Source: an uncultured Clostridia bacterium
GTDB lineage: Bacteria > Bacillota > Clostridia > TANB77 > CAG-508
Direction of reading: 5' to 3'
NCBI GenBank assembly: GCA_934141445.1
Contig: CAKPCF010000018.1
Span: forward strand, 1 to 33,150
DNA length: 33,150 nucleotides
Part shown: in pieces, positions 23,640-32,489 of the stretch
Layout: each line of letters starts with the position of its first letter
Position numbering within the stretch: position 1 is the stretch's first letter
The notes under the pieces: model-generated
The model's database searches: none
What the model was told of the DNA's origin: nothing
The model's input: only the letters and a program-made list of their open reading frames with translations
Translations under genes and position numbers: made by a program

Positions 23640-24194
23640 ATGAAAGCAACTGGCGTTGTAAGAAGAATAGATGATTTAGGTAGAGTAGTAATTCCTAAAG
23701 AAATCAGAAAAACATTAAGAATAAAAGAAGGAGACCCTTTAGAAATTTTTACAGATAAAGAAGGAGAAGTAATTTTAAAAAAATATTCTCCAATAGGAGA
23801 GCTTTCAGAGTTTGCAAGTAGCTATGCAGAAACAATAGCAAAAACAACAGGACATATAGCTTGTATCACAGATAAAGATACAGTAATTGCAGTTTCAGGA
23901 GGCTCAAAAAAAGATTTTTTAGAAAAGAATTTGAGCAGAGAACTAGAAGAAGTTATGGAAAATAAAGAAGTATTTAAGAGCAAAGAAAACAATGAAATTT
24001 CAATTCCAGTAACTCAAAATGAAGGAAGAGAAAGAATTTATAATTCACAAGTAATATATCCAATAATTTCAGATGGTGATGTAATAGGAAGTGTTATTTT
24101 AATGGCAAAAGAACCATCTAAAAAAATGGGAGAAGCTGAAGACAAAGTAGCTCAATCAGCAGCAGGTTTTTTAGGAAATCATTTAGAAATTTAA
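23640..24194 (+). CDS. spoVT: Stage V sporulation protein T
   Basis: A 184-residue DNA-binding regulator of forespore genes. The AbrB-type N-terminus is MKATGVVRRIDDLGRVVIPK followed by EIRKTLRIKEGDPLEIF; the rest (about 55-180) is the GAF-like domain (SSYAETIAKTTGHIACITD, NSQVIYPIISDGDVIGSVIL). ATG 23640 was chosen because GGAGGAA lies just before it and the protein start matches the family; a longer frame from 23610 is not needed. Evidence that the host makes or once made endospores. A sigma-G-like promoter lies upstream and a long hairpin follows. Confidence 0.95.
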   Translation: MKATGVVRRIDDLGRVVIPKEIRKTLRIKEGDPLEIFTDKEGEVILKKYSPIGELSEFASSYAETIAKTTGHIACITDKDTVIAVSGGSKKDFLEKNLSRELEEVMENKEVFKSKENNEISIPVTQNEGRERIYNSQVIYPIISDGDVIGSVILMAKEPSKKMGEAEDKVAQSAAGFLGNHLEI

Positions 24195-24195
24195 G

Positions 24196-24272
24196 AATTG
24201 CAATTTACAATATTTTAACTTGAACTATATTAAAGTTTAAGATTATAAGATGTTGTAAATTGCGATTTTTTT
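24196..24272 (+). terminator. Long hairpin terminator after spoVT
   Basis: AATTGCAATTTACAA (24196-24210) pairs with TTGTAAATTGCGATT (24253-24267) with one G-U-type mismatch, and a T-run follows. The 42-base loop contains a smaller pairing, TTTAACTTGAAC against the later AAAGTTTAAG. Confidence 0.7.
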
Positions 24273-24340
24273 ATATAATAGGAAAGTGCTCTGCACTTCC
24301 TATTATATAAAAGCTTCGCTAAACAATGTACAGAAAATTT
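24271..24340 (+). repeat. Dispersed intergenic repeat, copy A
   Basis: TTATATAATAGGA (24271-24283) and TCCTATTATATAA (24298-24310) pair, with AGTGC/GCACT inside and one bulged A. The text AGTGCTCTGCACTTC, then ATTATATAAAAGCTTCGCTA and AACAATGTACAGAAAATTTA recurs in diverged form at 27386-27446 before glyS. Both copies lie between a terminator and a tRNA-synthetase gene. No coding function. Confidence 0.6.
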
Positions 24341-24372
24341 ATTACATAAATTTTCGCACACGAACAAAGACG

Positions 24373-24463
24373 TGGACATTTGCATAAAGTTTTTTCTTTT
24401 GCAACTATCATAATGTCCATTTTTGTTCTATAATATAAAAATACTTTGCAATTATCATAATGT
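24373..24463 (+). repeat. Internal direct and inverted repeats before alaS
   Basis: TTTGCAACTATCATAATGT (24398-24416) is repeated with one change as TTTGCAATTATCATAATGT (24445-24463). In addition TGGACATT (24373-24380) is inverted at 24412-24419. The function is unknown; nothing else but a promoter lies in this 370-base gap besides the copy A repeat. Confidence 0.55.
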
Positions 24464-24488
24464 TTGTACTGAAAAATAAATTAAATAC

Positions 24489-24517
24489 TTGAATTTTACA
24501 TAAAACTATAATATAAT
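24489..24517 (+). promoter_or_regulatory. Probable alaS promoter
   Basis: TTGAAT (24489-24494), 17 bases, TATAAT (24512-24517), about 46 bases before alaS. No T-box lies between it and the gene, unlike valS and glyS in this window. Confidence 0.6.
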
Positions 24518-24562
24518 TATAAACTGTAAAAATAAGAGATTTATTATAGAGGAGTTGGAAAA

Positions 24563-26317
24563 ATGAAAGCAATTGAAATAAGAAATAAATATTTGAACTT
24601 TTTTAAAAATCATGGACATGCTGTTATACCATCAGCACCAGTAATTCCAGAAAATGATCCATCTGTATTATTTACTACAGCTGGAATGCAACCATTAGTA
24701 CCATATTTGTTAGGACAAAAGCATCCTGCTGGTACAAGACTTACAGATTATCAAAAATGTGTTAGAACAAATGATATTGATGAAGTAGGAGATAATAGAC
24801 ATTTAACATATTTTGAAATGCTTGGTAACTGGTCTTTAGGAGATTATTTTAAAGAAGAATCAATTGCTATGAGCTATGAATTTTTAACAAAAGAACTAGG
24901 TATCCCAAATGAAAAGTTATCAGTAACATGTTTTGCAGGTGATGAAGATTGTGCAAGAGATGAAGTTGCTTATGAATGTTGGAAAAAAGCTGGTATACCA
25001 GATGAAAGAATATATTTTTATGGAAAAGATGATAACTGGTGGATTGCAGGAGAAGAAGGACCATGTGGACCAGATACAGAAATGTTTTATGATACAGGAA
25101 AACCTGCTTGTTCAGAAAACTGCCAACCATCATGTGATTGTGGAAAATATGTTGAAATTTGGAATAATGTTTTTATGGAATTTTATAAAGATGAAAAAGG
25201 CAATTATTCAAAATTAAAACAAAGAAATGTTGATACAGGTTTAGGACTAGAAAGAATGACAATGTTACTACAAGGAAAAAAGACACCTTATGAAATTGAA
25301 ATATTTGCACCTGTTATGAAAAAATTAGAGGAATTGCAAAAAGTTGATAATATTGAAAGTAGAAGAATTGTTACAGAACACTTGCGTTCTAGTATGATGA
25401 TTATAAATGATGGTGGAAAGCCAAGCAATGTTGATAGAGGATACATATTAAGAAGATTACTTCGCAGAATGACAAGACACTTAAATAAATTAGGAATTGA
25501 TTTAGAATTGTTACCAGAAATTATTGATGTTTCAATTGATAGCTTAAAAGAATTATATCCAGAATTAGCTCAAAATAGAGATAAAATAGTTTCAGTAATT
25601 GTAGAAGAAAAAAATAAATTCATGAAAACACTTCAAAATGGTGAAAGAGAATTTTCAAAGGCTGTAAAAAGAGCAGAGAGTCAAGGAAAAGATATGCTTG
25701 ATGCACAAGTTGTATTTAATTTATATGAAACTTATGGTTTCCCACCAGAAATGACAGTTGAACTTGCTAAAGAGCAAAACATTAAAGTAGATATGGAAAA
25801 CTTTGATAAATTATTTAAAGAACATCAAGATAAATCAAGACTTGGAAGTGAACAAAAATTTAAAGGTGGACTTGCTAGTCAAGGAGAACAAGAAACAAAA
25901 TATCATACAGCAACACACTTATTAAATGCAGCTTTAAAAGTAGTTTTAGGTGACCATGTACATCAAAAAGGAAGTAATATTACAATTGAGAGATTAAGAT
26001 TTGATTTTTCACATGATGCAAAAATGACAGATGAAGAAAAGAAAAAAGTTGAAGATTTAGTAAATGAATACATAAAAATGGATATTCCAGTTGAAAGATT
26101 GGAAATGAAAAAAGAAGAGGCATTAAAAATTGGTGCAGAAGCTATGTTCTTAGATAAATATGGAGATATAGTTACTGTATATAAAATAGGAGATGTATCA
26201 GTAGAACTTTGTGGAGGTCCTCATGTTGCCAGAACAGGTGAACTTGGACACTTCAAAATAAAGAAAGAAGAAGCTTCATCAGCAGGAGTTAGAAGAATAA
26301 AAGCAATATTAGAGTAA
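24563..26317 (+). CDS. alaS: Alanyl-tRNA synthetase, short form without C-Ala domain
   Basis: Class II synthetase for tRNA-Ala, 584 residues against about 870-880 in typical bacteria. The catalytic domain (FFKNHGHAVIPSAPVIP, FTTAGMQPLVPYLLG, YQKCVRTNDIDEVG), the GLGLERM motif, the tRNA-recognition part and the editing domain with its zinc motif (HTATHLL and CGGPHV) are intact. The protein ends right after the editing domain (GVRRIKAILE), so the oligomerising C-Ala domain is missing; no separate copy follows. It has an added Cys cluster CSENCQPSCDCGKYVEIWNN in the catalytic domain, a probable metal site. GAGGAG precedes the ATG. Confidence 0.95.
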   Translation: MKAIEIRNKYLNFFKNHGHAVIPSAPVIPENDPSVLFTTAGMQPLVPYLLGQKHPAGTRLTDYQKCVRTNDIDEVGDNRHLTYFEMLGNWSLGDYFKEESIAMSYEFLTKELGIPNEKLSVTCFAGDEDCARDEVAYECWKKAGIPDERIYFYGKDDNWWIAGEEGPCGPDTEMFYDTGKPACSENCQPSCDCGKYVEIWNNVFMEFYKDEKGNYSKLKQRNVDTGLGLERMTMLLQGKKTPYEIEIFAPVMKKLEELQKVDNIESRRIVTEHLRSSMMIINDGGKPSNVDRGYILRRLLRRMTRHLNKLGIDLELLPEIIDVSIDSLKELYPELAQNRDKIVSVIVEEKNKFMKTLQNGEREFSKAVKRAESQGKDMLDAQVVFNLYETYGFPPEMTVELAKEQNIKVDMENFDKLFKEHQDKSRLGSEQKFKGGLASQGEQETKYHTATHLLNAALKVVLGDHVHQKGSNITIERLRFDFSHDAKMTDEEKKKVEDLVNEYIKMDIPVERLEMKKEEALKIGAEAMFLDKYGDIVTVYKIGDVSVELCGGPHVARTGELGHFKIKKEEASSAGVRRIKAILE

Positions 26318-26334
26318 AATTAACATAATTAAAA

Positions 26335-26363
26335 TTGAAATATTTAGTTCGCTGTGGTATAAT
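26335..26363 (+). promoter_or_regulatory. Promoter of the sortase gene
   Basis: TTGAAA (26335-26340), 17 bases, TATAAT (26358-26363), 32 bases before the start codon. Confidence 0.7.
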
Positions 26364-26395
26364 AAAATTATGGAATTATAAAGGAGATGGTAATT

Positions 26396-27127
26396 ATGTT
26401 TAATTTTAACAATAAATATAGTAATTTTTTAACAATGCTACTTATAGTTTTAATTGTTGCAATACTTGGAATTGTTGGATATTTTGCTTATGATATGTAT
26501 AATCAAAATGATAAAAATAATAAAGCTCAATCAGCAATAGAAGAATTTAATAAATCAACTCAAAGTGTAAAAAAAGTTATTGAAAATAAAACAGAAAATA
26601 CTGTTACAAATGTTGCTGCAACTGATAACGAAGTAAAAAATCCATTAGAAGAATTAAACACAGTTGCATCACAAGCTAATACAGTTGAAGATAATACAAC
26701 TGCACAAGAAGTAAAAAAGACATATTTAGAGAACTTTGAAGTTTTAGGTACAATCAATATACCAAAAACAAAATGTAATTATCCAATTTTAAATGAAGTT
26801 ACAAAGAGGTCAATTGAAATTGCAGTTGCAGTTTTATATCCTCCAAAATTGGAAGCATTAAATATGCCTGGTAACACAGTAATTGCAGGACATAACTATA
26901 GAAATAATCTATTTTTCTCTAATAACAAGAAATTGGAAATTGGAGATGAAATTATTATAGAGAGTACAACTGAAAAAGTTACATATGAAATCTATGATAT
27001 TTTTGAAACAACTCCAAATGATGCAGACTATATGATTAGAGATACTGAAGGTAAAAGAGAAATTTCACTTTCAACTTGTACAGATGATTCAAGTGGAAGA
27101 TTGATTATTTTAGCAAGAGAAAAATAA
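26396..27127 (+). CDS. Sortase (class D/E-like transpeptidase)
   Basis: A 243-residue membrane-anchored cysteine transpeptidase. One N-terminal membrane segment (about 11-31, FLTMLLIVLIVAILGIVGYF) is followed by an Asn/Thr-rich linker (40-110) and the sortase barrel: GTINIPKTKCNYPIL, AGHNYRNNLFFSN with His166, LSTCTD with Cys228 and SSGRLIILAR with Arg235. It would attach surface proteins with a sorting signal to the wall or build pili. No sorting-signal protein lies in the window, so it is an orphan here. ATG 26396 was chosen over ATG 26387 because the latter lies inside the AAGGAG ribosome site. Confidence 0.88.
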   Translation: MFNFNNKYSNFLTMLLIVLIVAILGIVGYFAYDMYNQNDKNNKAQSAIEEFNKSTQSVKKVIENKTENTVTNVAATDNEVKNPLEELNTVASQANTVEDNTTAQEVKKTYLENFEVLGTINIPKTKCNYPILNEVTKRSIEIAVAVLYPPKLEALNMPGNTVIAGHNYRNNLFFSNNKKLEIGDEIIIESTTEKVTYEIYDIFETTPNDADYMIRDTEGKREISLSTCTDDSSGRLIILAREK

Positions 27128-27134
27128 ATAATTA

Positions 27135-27163
27135 TTGACTTTTAAAACTAAAGTTGATAAAAT
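27135..27163 (+). promoter_or_regulatory. Promoter of the glyS transcript
   Basis: TTGACT (27135-27140), 17 bases, TAAAAT (27158-27163), directly before the glycine T-box. Confidence 0.65.
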
Positions 27164-27179
27164 AATTCTAATTTAATAA

Positions 27180-27377
27180 TTATGTTGAAAAAGAGGAAAT
27201 ATAAAAGAAATTTTTAGTGAGTTAAAGATAGTGAAAATTTAGCAATGAAATTTATATTTTGGAACTTTGGAGTAATAAAAAATGAATAAAGGTGGGTTTA
27301 AATACCAATTAGGGTGGAACCGCGTAAGTATATTGCTTTCGTCCCTAGCTATAAAGCTAGTGGCGAAAGTTTTTTTA
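27180..27377 (+). promoter_or_regulatory. T-box leader, glycine-specific
   Basis: The T-box core AGGGTGGAACCGCG lies at 27311-27324 and the terminator stem at 27336-27350 with 27355-27369, followed by eight T. The specifier reads GGA (27261-27263) then A, in TTTGGAACTTTGGAG. GGA is a glycine codon and glyS follows. Uncharged tRNA-Gly is expected to allow read-through. The 5' boundary is approximate. Confidence 0.93.
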
Positions 27378-27385
27378 TTAGAATA

Positions 27386-27446
27386 GAAGAGTGCTTTGCA
27401 CTTCAAATTATATAAAAGTTTAGATAAACAAAGTATAAAAAATTTA
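27386..27446 (+). repeat. Dispersed intergenic repeat, copy B
   Basis: GAAGAGTGCTTTGCACTTC, then ATTATATAAAAGTTTAGATA and AACAAAGTATAAAAAATTTA: the diverged partner of copy A at 24271-24340. Only the inner AGTGC/GCACT hairpin is kept; the outer palindrome has decayed. It lies between the glycine T-box terminator and the glyS ribosome site. Confidence 0.55.
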
Positions 27447-27462
27447 AAAGGAGGAATAAAAA

Positions 27463-28848
27463 ATGGCTGTAGATTCTATGGATAAAATAGTTAATTTATG
27501 TAAGTCAAGAGGATATATATATCCTGGTTCAGAAATTTATGGAGGTCTTGCAAATACTTGGGATTATGGACCTTTAGGTTCTGAACTAAAAAATAATGTT
27601 AAAGCTGCTTGGAGAAAGAAGTTCATTCAAGAGCAACCAAATATTGTAGGACTTGATGCTGCAATACTAATGAACCCAGAAACATGGGTGGCTTCAGGAC
27701 ATGTTGGAGGATTTTCTGATCCTTTAATAGATTGCAAGGAATGTAAAACAAGACATAGAGCTGATAAACTAATTGAAGAATGGGCTCATGAACAAGGAAA
27801 AGATATGATTGCTGATGGAATGACAGATAAAGCAATGGTAGATTTTATAAATGAAAATAAAATACCTTGTCCAAATTGTGGTAAAACAAATTTTACAGAT
27901 ATTAGAAAATTTAATCTAATGTTTAAAACTTTCCAAGGTGTTACAGAAGATACAACTTCTGAAATATATTTAAGACCAGAAACAGCACAAGGAATATTTG
28001 TTGATTTTAAAAATGTACTAAGAACATCAAGAAAGAAAATGCCAATGGGTATTGCTCAAATTGGTAAAGCTTTTAGAAATGAGATTACACCTGGAAACTT
28101 TACTTTTAGAACAAGGGAATTTGAACAAATGGAACTTGAATTTTTCTGCAAACCAGGAACAGATTTAGAATGGCATAAATATTGGAAAGAATATTGTGAA
28201 AATTGGTTATTATCTTTAGGAATGGAAAAAGCAAATATTAGATTAAGAGATCATTCAGCAGAAGAATTAGTATTTTATAGCAAAGCTACAACTGATATTG
28301 AATTTGCATTCCCATTTGGATGGGGAGAACTTTGGGGAATTGCTGATAGAACTGATTATGATTTAACACAACACATGAATCATTCTAAACAAGATTTAAC
28401 ATATCAAGATCCAGAAAATAATGAAAAATATGTACCTTATGTAATTGAGCCATCACTTGGAGCTGATAGAGTTGTATTAGCTTTCTTATGTAATAGCTAC
28501 GAAGAACAAACAATAGGCGAGGGAGATACAAGAACTGTACTTCATTTACATCCAGCTTTAGCACCATACAAAGCTGCAATATTACCTTTATCAAAGAAAT
28601 TGAGCGAAAAAGCGATGAATGTATATGGAAAATTATCTAAAAAATTTATGTGTGATTATGATGAAGCAGGAAGCATTGGAAAGAGATATAGAAGAGAAGA
28701 TGAAATAGGAACACCATATTGTATAACAGTTGATTTTGAAACAGAAAATGATGGCTGTGTAACAGTAAGAGATAGAGATACAATGGAACAAATTAGAATA
28801 AAAATTGAAGAAGTGGAAAATTATATAGCATCAAAATTAGATTTTTAA
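27463..28848 (+). CDS. glyS: Glycyl-tRNA synthetase, homodimeric type
   Basis: Class II synthetase of 461 residues, the single-chain alpha2 type seen in many Gram-positives and not the alpha2-beta2 type. Seen: GYIYPGSEIYGGLANTWDYG, a CKECKTRHR and CPNCGK metal site, the LRPETAQGIFVDFKN motif 2 region, FRNEITPGNFTFRTREFEQM, and IEPSLGADRVVLAFL (motif 3). The anticodon-binding domain (about 370-455) is complete. GGAGGA precedes the ATG. The upstream T-box with a glycine specifier confirms the assignment. Confidence 0.97.
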   Translation: MAVDSMDKIVNLCKSRGYIYPGSEIYGGLANTWDYGPLGSELKNNVKAAWRKKFIQEQPNIVGLDAAILMNPETWVASGHVGGFSDPLIDCKECKTRHRADKLIEEWAHEQGKDMIADGMTDKAMVDFINENKIPCPNCGKTNFTDIRKFNLMFKTFQGVTEDTTSEIYLRPETAQGIFVDFKNVLRTSRKKMPMGIAQIGKAFRNEITPGNFTFRTREFEQMELEFFCKPGTDLEWHKYWKEYCENWLLSLGMEKANIRLRDHSAEELVFYSKATTDIEFAFPFGWGELWGIADRTDYDLTQHMNHSKQDLTYQDPENNEKYVPYVIEPSLGADRVVLAFLCNSYEEQTIGEGDTRTVLHLHPALAPYKAAILPLSKKLSEKAMNVYGKLSKKFMCDYDEAGSIGKRYRREDEIGTPYCITVDFETENDGCVTVRDRDTMEQIRIKIEEVENYIASKLDF

Positions 28849-28860
28849 TGAGGTGGAAAT

Positions 28861-30825
28861 ATGAAAAAGAAATATAAACAGATATGTGCTGTTTTATGCT
28901 TAATTGCAATTGACTTAATGCTAATTAGTGTAATATTGATGCCTAAAATACTTTCTTTTTCTAAATATGATTCAAACTTACAGTTTAGGAAGTTTTTAGG
29001 AAGAATAGATATATATGTAGATTATATTCAAATGTCTGTAGCTACACTTATAAATGTAATTGCGTATATTATTTTATATAGGACAAATACAAAAAATGTA
29101 AAAAAATATATTGATAATAGAGAAAAATATATCAATGATAAAGAACTGTTAAAACAAGTTCGTAACGAGTGCATAAATGCACCATATTCTTTTATGAAAT
29201 ATGGATTAACGGCAATAATTATTGTTTTGACAATTGCATATTTTGCTGAATATATAGTTTTTAGCTCGTTCAATCAAGATACAGGACGACTTGGTTCACT
29301 GATGGTATTTTTAATGTCATCATGTATAATTATTTTGAATTTGAACTTTATATTTTTTAAGAATTATTTATTGGAAATCTTAAAAGATACTTATGTTGAT
29401 AAAAAAGAGAGTGGAGAAATTGGCAAGAGAATAAACAGCATAAAATCTATAATTACGCAGATTGCACCATTTGTTATTGCTTTACTAATGTTATATGCTT
29501 GTGTTGCTTATTCTGAAACATATCAAATAAAAAGTGATACAATAAAAGAAATATATTTAAATGTACTAGAACATATAGACTTTGATGATTATACTGTTGA
29601 GGCTATACAAGAAAAATTAACAAGTGAAGACATGAATTTGGATTATGTAACAACAGTTATTATGGCTCCAGATGATAATATTTATTTTTCAAATGCAAGT
29701 GCTACTCAATTAAATGATATAGAGTATTATTATTACTATACTAAGAAATATAAAGATTTTTTAGTTATGAATAATGTATTTGATAATATAGTTTATGAAT
29801 CAACTATGAGTAATAAACAAATCTTTTGCATTCAAATTATAGATGAAAATAATAGAGCATGGTATGTAGGATATGAGGTTGATATATCAGAAGTTAGACT
29901 TGAAAGCTTCTATATTTTATGGACAGTTATAATATTCTTCTTATTCTATGTTATGCTTTATATATGGTCAAGTTATAATACACAAACAGAAAAAGAAATT
30001 ATAAAGAATATGAAAGAACTAATTGATAATGATGAATTGATACATTTGAATTATATCCCTGTTTTATCAAATGATGAATTAGGAGATATTACAATAAACT
30101 ATAATAAAATTCAGGATAAAATGGTAGAACAACAAGAATTGATTATCATGCAAGAAAAAATGAGAGTAATTGGAGAGGTTTCTGCAGGAATAGCCCATGA
30201 TATAAATACTCCAATGTCATCAATAAATACAGGAATAAGAATGTTAAGAAAAGAATGTGATAATTCAAATGAAAAAATAACAAAGATTTTGGATAATATA
30301 CAAGTTTCATCTGATAGAGTTACTGAAATAGTTACTAGTATGAGAAATCAAGTTAGAAATACAGGAAATCCAGATGAAGAATTTAATATTGAAGAAATTT
30401 TAAATGATTTAAGAGTTATTATCAATAATAGATTACAAAAAGCAGGTTGTGTATTAGATGTTAATATTATAAATGATATTAAACTACATGGTGAAAAAAC
30501 AAAAATGTCACAAGTTATCACTAATATAGTAGTAAATAGTATTCAAGCTTATGCTGGAAATAATTTAAAAGGTAGTATAGATGTTACTGTTTATCAAAAA
30601 GGAAATAAAAACTATATTACCATAGCTGATCAAGCTGGTGGTATGCCAGAAAGTGTTGAAGCAAAAATCTTCAAGAAAATAGAAACAACTAAAGGTAGTG
30701 AAGGAACAGGTCTTGGATTATATTTATCTAATATGTATATAAAGAGTGCTTTTAGAGGTAAGATAATTTTAGATAATATGCCTGGAATAGGTTGTAAATT
30801 TACAATAGAGTTACCAATCTTATAA
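28861..30825 (+). CDS. Membrane sensor histidine kinase, orphan
   Basis: A 654-residue kinase. Five N-terminal membrane segments (about 8-30, 54-74, 113-136, 146-166, 196-216), an outer sensor stretch (about 220-348) and a sixth segment (349-369) precede a HAMP-like linker. The kinase core has MRVIGEVSAGIAHDINTPMS with phosphorylated His446, the N-box VITNIVVNSIQAYAG, DQAGGMP and GTGLGLYLS. No response regulator gene is adjacent, so the partner is elsewhere. GAGGTGG precedes ATG 28861, and the gene is 12 bases after glyS, so it may share the T-box transcript. The signal sensed is unknown. Confidence 0.88.
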   Translation: MKKKYKQICAVLCLIAIDLMLISVILMPKILSFSKYDSNLQFRKFLGRIDIYVDYIQMSVATLINVIAYIILYRTNTKNVKKYIDNREKYINDKELLKQVRNECINAPYSFMKYGLTAIIIVLTIAYFAEYIVFSSFNQDTGRLGSLMVFLMSSCIIILNLNFIFFKNYLLEILKDTYVDKKESGEIGKRINSIKSIITQIAPFVIALLMLYACVAYSETYQIKSDTIKEIYLNVLEHIDFDDYTVEAIQEKLTSEDMNLDYVTTVIMAPDDNIYFSNASATQLNDIEYYYYYTKKYKDFLVMNNVFDNIVYESTMSNKQIFCIQIIDENNRAWYVGYEVDISEVRLESFYILWTVIIFFLFYVMLYIWSSYNTQTEKEIIKNMKELIDNDELIHLNYIPVLSNDELGDITINYNKIQDKMVEQQELIIMQEKMRVIGEVSAGIAHDINTPMSSINTGIRMLRKECDNSNEKITKILDNIQVSSDRVTEIVTSMRNQVRNTGNPDEEFNIEEILNDLRVIINNRLQKAGCVLDVNIINDIKLHGEKTKMSQVITNIVVNSIQAYAGNNLKGSIDVTVYQKGNKNYITIADQAGGMPESVEAKIFKKIETTKGSEGTGLGLYLSNMYIKSAFRGKIILDNMPGIGCKFTIELPIL

Positions 30826-30886
30826 TATTGTAAATAAGATATAATGGAGTACTCTATGAAAAAAAGATTAAACTAGAGGAAAATGA

Positions 30887-31588
30887 ATGAATAAAAAAGA
30901 GATAATTAAAAAAATAATTCTAGAATTGATTGCGATAATTGTATCAATATATGGAATGTCAAAAATAATTACAAGTCCGATTATGCTTACATATTTTACT
31001 ATAATATCTAATATTTTTATTGTAATAATGTTAGAAATTTCACTAATAAAAGATTGCATAAATGTATTTTTTAATAAAAACATAAAATTACCAAATTGTG
31101 TGTATGTTTTAAAATATTTTGCGACAGTATATATTACAATAACATTTTTGAATTATTTATTAGTTGTAGCTCCAACAAACAAAGAGGGATTTGTAAATTC
31201 ATATTTTGAAAATGGTGCAGGAAGCTTCTTTGTTCATATTATTACACCAATATTAGCAATTATTGACTTTTTGAAATTTGATTATGAATATAAATCAGAA
31301 AGAAAGCATATTTATTTGGTTACTATTTTTCCATCAATTTATTTTATAGGAATAATGATTGCAAGCTTTTTAGGAGTTACATGGGATAATGGTATGTGTG
31401 TACCTTATAATTTCTTGAATTATAAAGCAACAACTGGCTGGTTAGGATTGGATTTAACACAAGTAAATTCTGAAACCATTGGAGTTGGAGTATTTTATGT
31501 GGCAATAATTTCAGTATTTGCATACATTGGAGTTGGAATTTTGATTATATTTTTAAGAAAATTTAGTAAAAAAAGTAACAAAAAATAG
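30887..31588 (+). CDS. Pr6Pr-family six-segment membrane protein
   Basis: A 233-residue integral membrane protein with about six segments. The pattern TYFTIISNIFIVIML near the N-terminus, FVHIITPILAIIDFLKFD in the middle and VTWDNGMCVPYNFLNY toward the end fits the Pr6Pr family of bacterial membrane proteins, whose function is unsettled. ATG 30887 was chosen over ATG 30883, which stops after three codons; AGAGGAAA precedes it. It lies 61 bases after the histidine kinase gene and may be co-transcribed. Confidence 0.65.
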   Translation: MNKKEIIKKIILELIAIIVSIYGMSKIITSPIMLTYFTIISNIFIVIMLEISLIKDCINVFFNKNIKLPNCVYVLKYFATVYITITFLNYLLVVAPTNKEGFVNSYFENGAGSFFVHIITPILAIIDFLKFDYEYKSERKHIYLVTIFPSIYFIGIMIASFLGVTWDNGMCVPYNFLNYKATTGWLGLDLTQVNSETIGVGVFYVAIISVFAYIGVGILIIFLRKFSKKSNKK

Positions 31589-31670
31589 AGATACATAAGA
31601 AAAACATATTTAAGTAATTGACATGAAAAATATATAGTATCGAAGTTAGAATATTAAATGAAAGTTAATG

Positions 31671-31743
31671 AAACGGTTTTTGAACGTGACTTGACTAGTT
31701 CAGTATTTGGCTAGAATATGTATGTGTTCAAAAACCGTTTTTT
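31671..31743 (+). ncRNA. Long-loop hairpin with T-run, possible structured RNA
   Basis: AAACGGTTTTTGAAC (31671-31685) and GTTCAAAAACCGTTT (31726-31740) form a perfect 15-pair stem followed by T. The 40-base loop (31686-31725) contains two CTAG copies that could pair with each other. It would work as a terminator for the upstream genes; the large loop also allows a small-RNA or leader role for the 31776 gene. TTGACA lies at 31618-31623 but no convincing -10 box follows. Confidence 0.5.
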
Positions 31744-31775
31744 ATCCCTAATAAATATACTTAGAAAGGAAGAAA

Positions 31776-32489
31776 ATGAAACTAATAGGAGTTACAGGAA
31801 AATCAGGAGCAGGAAAAACAACTTTTTCGAATTTATTTGCTGATAAGGATAAAGCAGGAGTAATACATGTTGATGATTTAGTTGGAGAAATTAAGAAAAA
31901 GTATTTTAAAATGTTTTTACAACCAAAAGAAAATAATACAACTGAAAATACAAGAAAAAATCCAAAACTACAAGTAGGTGCAAAAAAGTTCTTCTATAGA
32001 AACAAAATATTATTCAGATTTTTAATGTTTGTACGAAGCAAAATGATAGAAAAGGAATTAAATAGACAAATCGAAGATTTGAAGCTTCAAGGAAAAGAGA
32101 TTATTGTTATAGATGATTGGGTTTTATTTAGTCATAAAAATTTAATGCCAAAGATGAGCAAGATTTATTTTGTAGAAAGAAGATTTCAAACAAGAAGACA
32201 AGGAATAAAAGATAGAGATAATTCTACTAGTGAAGAAATGAAAGTTAATGATTTACCTTATGCACTAAAATTTTGTGATACAATAGAAAATGCTCAAATT
32301 GTATCTAATAATGGAACTTTAAATGATTTACAAAGAATAGTAGATGAAGAGTATGAAAAGATTGGAATAAAAAGTTTTGATGAAAGATATTGCATAAGAG
32401 CAAGAAGAAAAATACCGGAAATTATAACTGAAAAATTAGACAAAAGTAAAACAATATATAAGGGAGAAAATAGAGAAAAACAAGAATAA
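31776..32489 (+). CDS. Dephospho-CoA kinase-like P-loop kinase
   Basis: A 237-residue protein with an N-terminal P-loop IGVTGKSGAGKTTFSNLFA and VIHVDDLVGEI, the order seen in CoaE, which adds the last phosphate of coenzyme A. The lid-like RRFQTRRQGIKDRD matches the R.Q...R...R region of the family. It is longer than typical CoaE (about 200): there is an Asn/Thr/Lys-rich insert (about 50-70) and a basic tail. Since the usual AD-D-W-pattern substrate residues are not clear, I call it CoaE-like and not coaE. AGAAAGGAAG precedes the ATG. It stands alone between the hairpin and the ribosomal operon. Confidence 0.65.
   Translation: MKLIGVTGKSGAGKTTFSNLFADKDKAGVIHVDDLVGEIKKKYFKMFLQPKENNTTENTRKNPKLQVGAKKFFYRNKILFRFLMFVRSKMIEKELNRQIEDLKLQGKEIIVIDDWVLFSHKNLMPKMSKIYFVERRFQTRRQGIKDRDNSTSEEMKVNDLPYALKFCDTIENAQIVSNNGTLNDLQRIVDEEYEKIGIKSFDERYCIRARRKIPEIITEKLDKSKTIYKGENREKQE

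Noticed and set aside
24281..24463. CRISPR-like array before alaS
   Set aside because: Only two diverged 19-base copies with no regular spacers and no cas genes.
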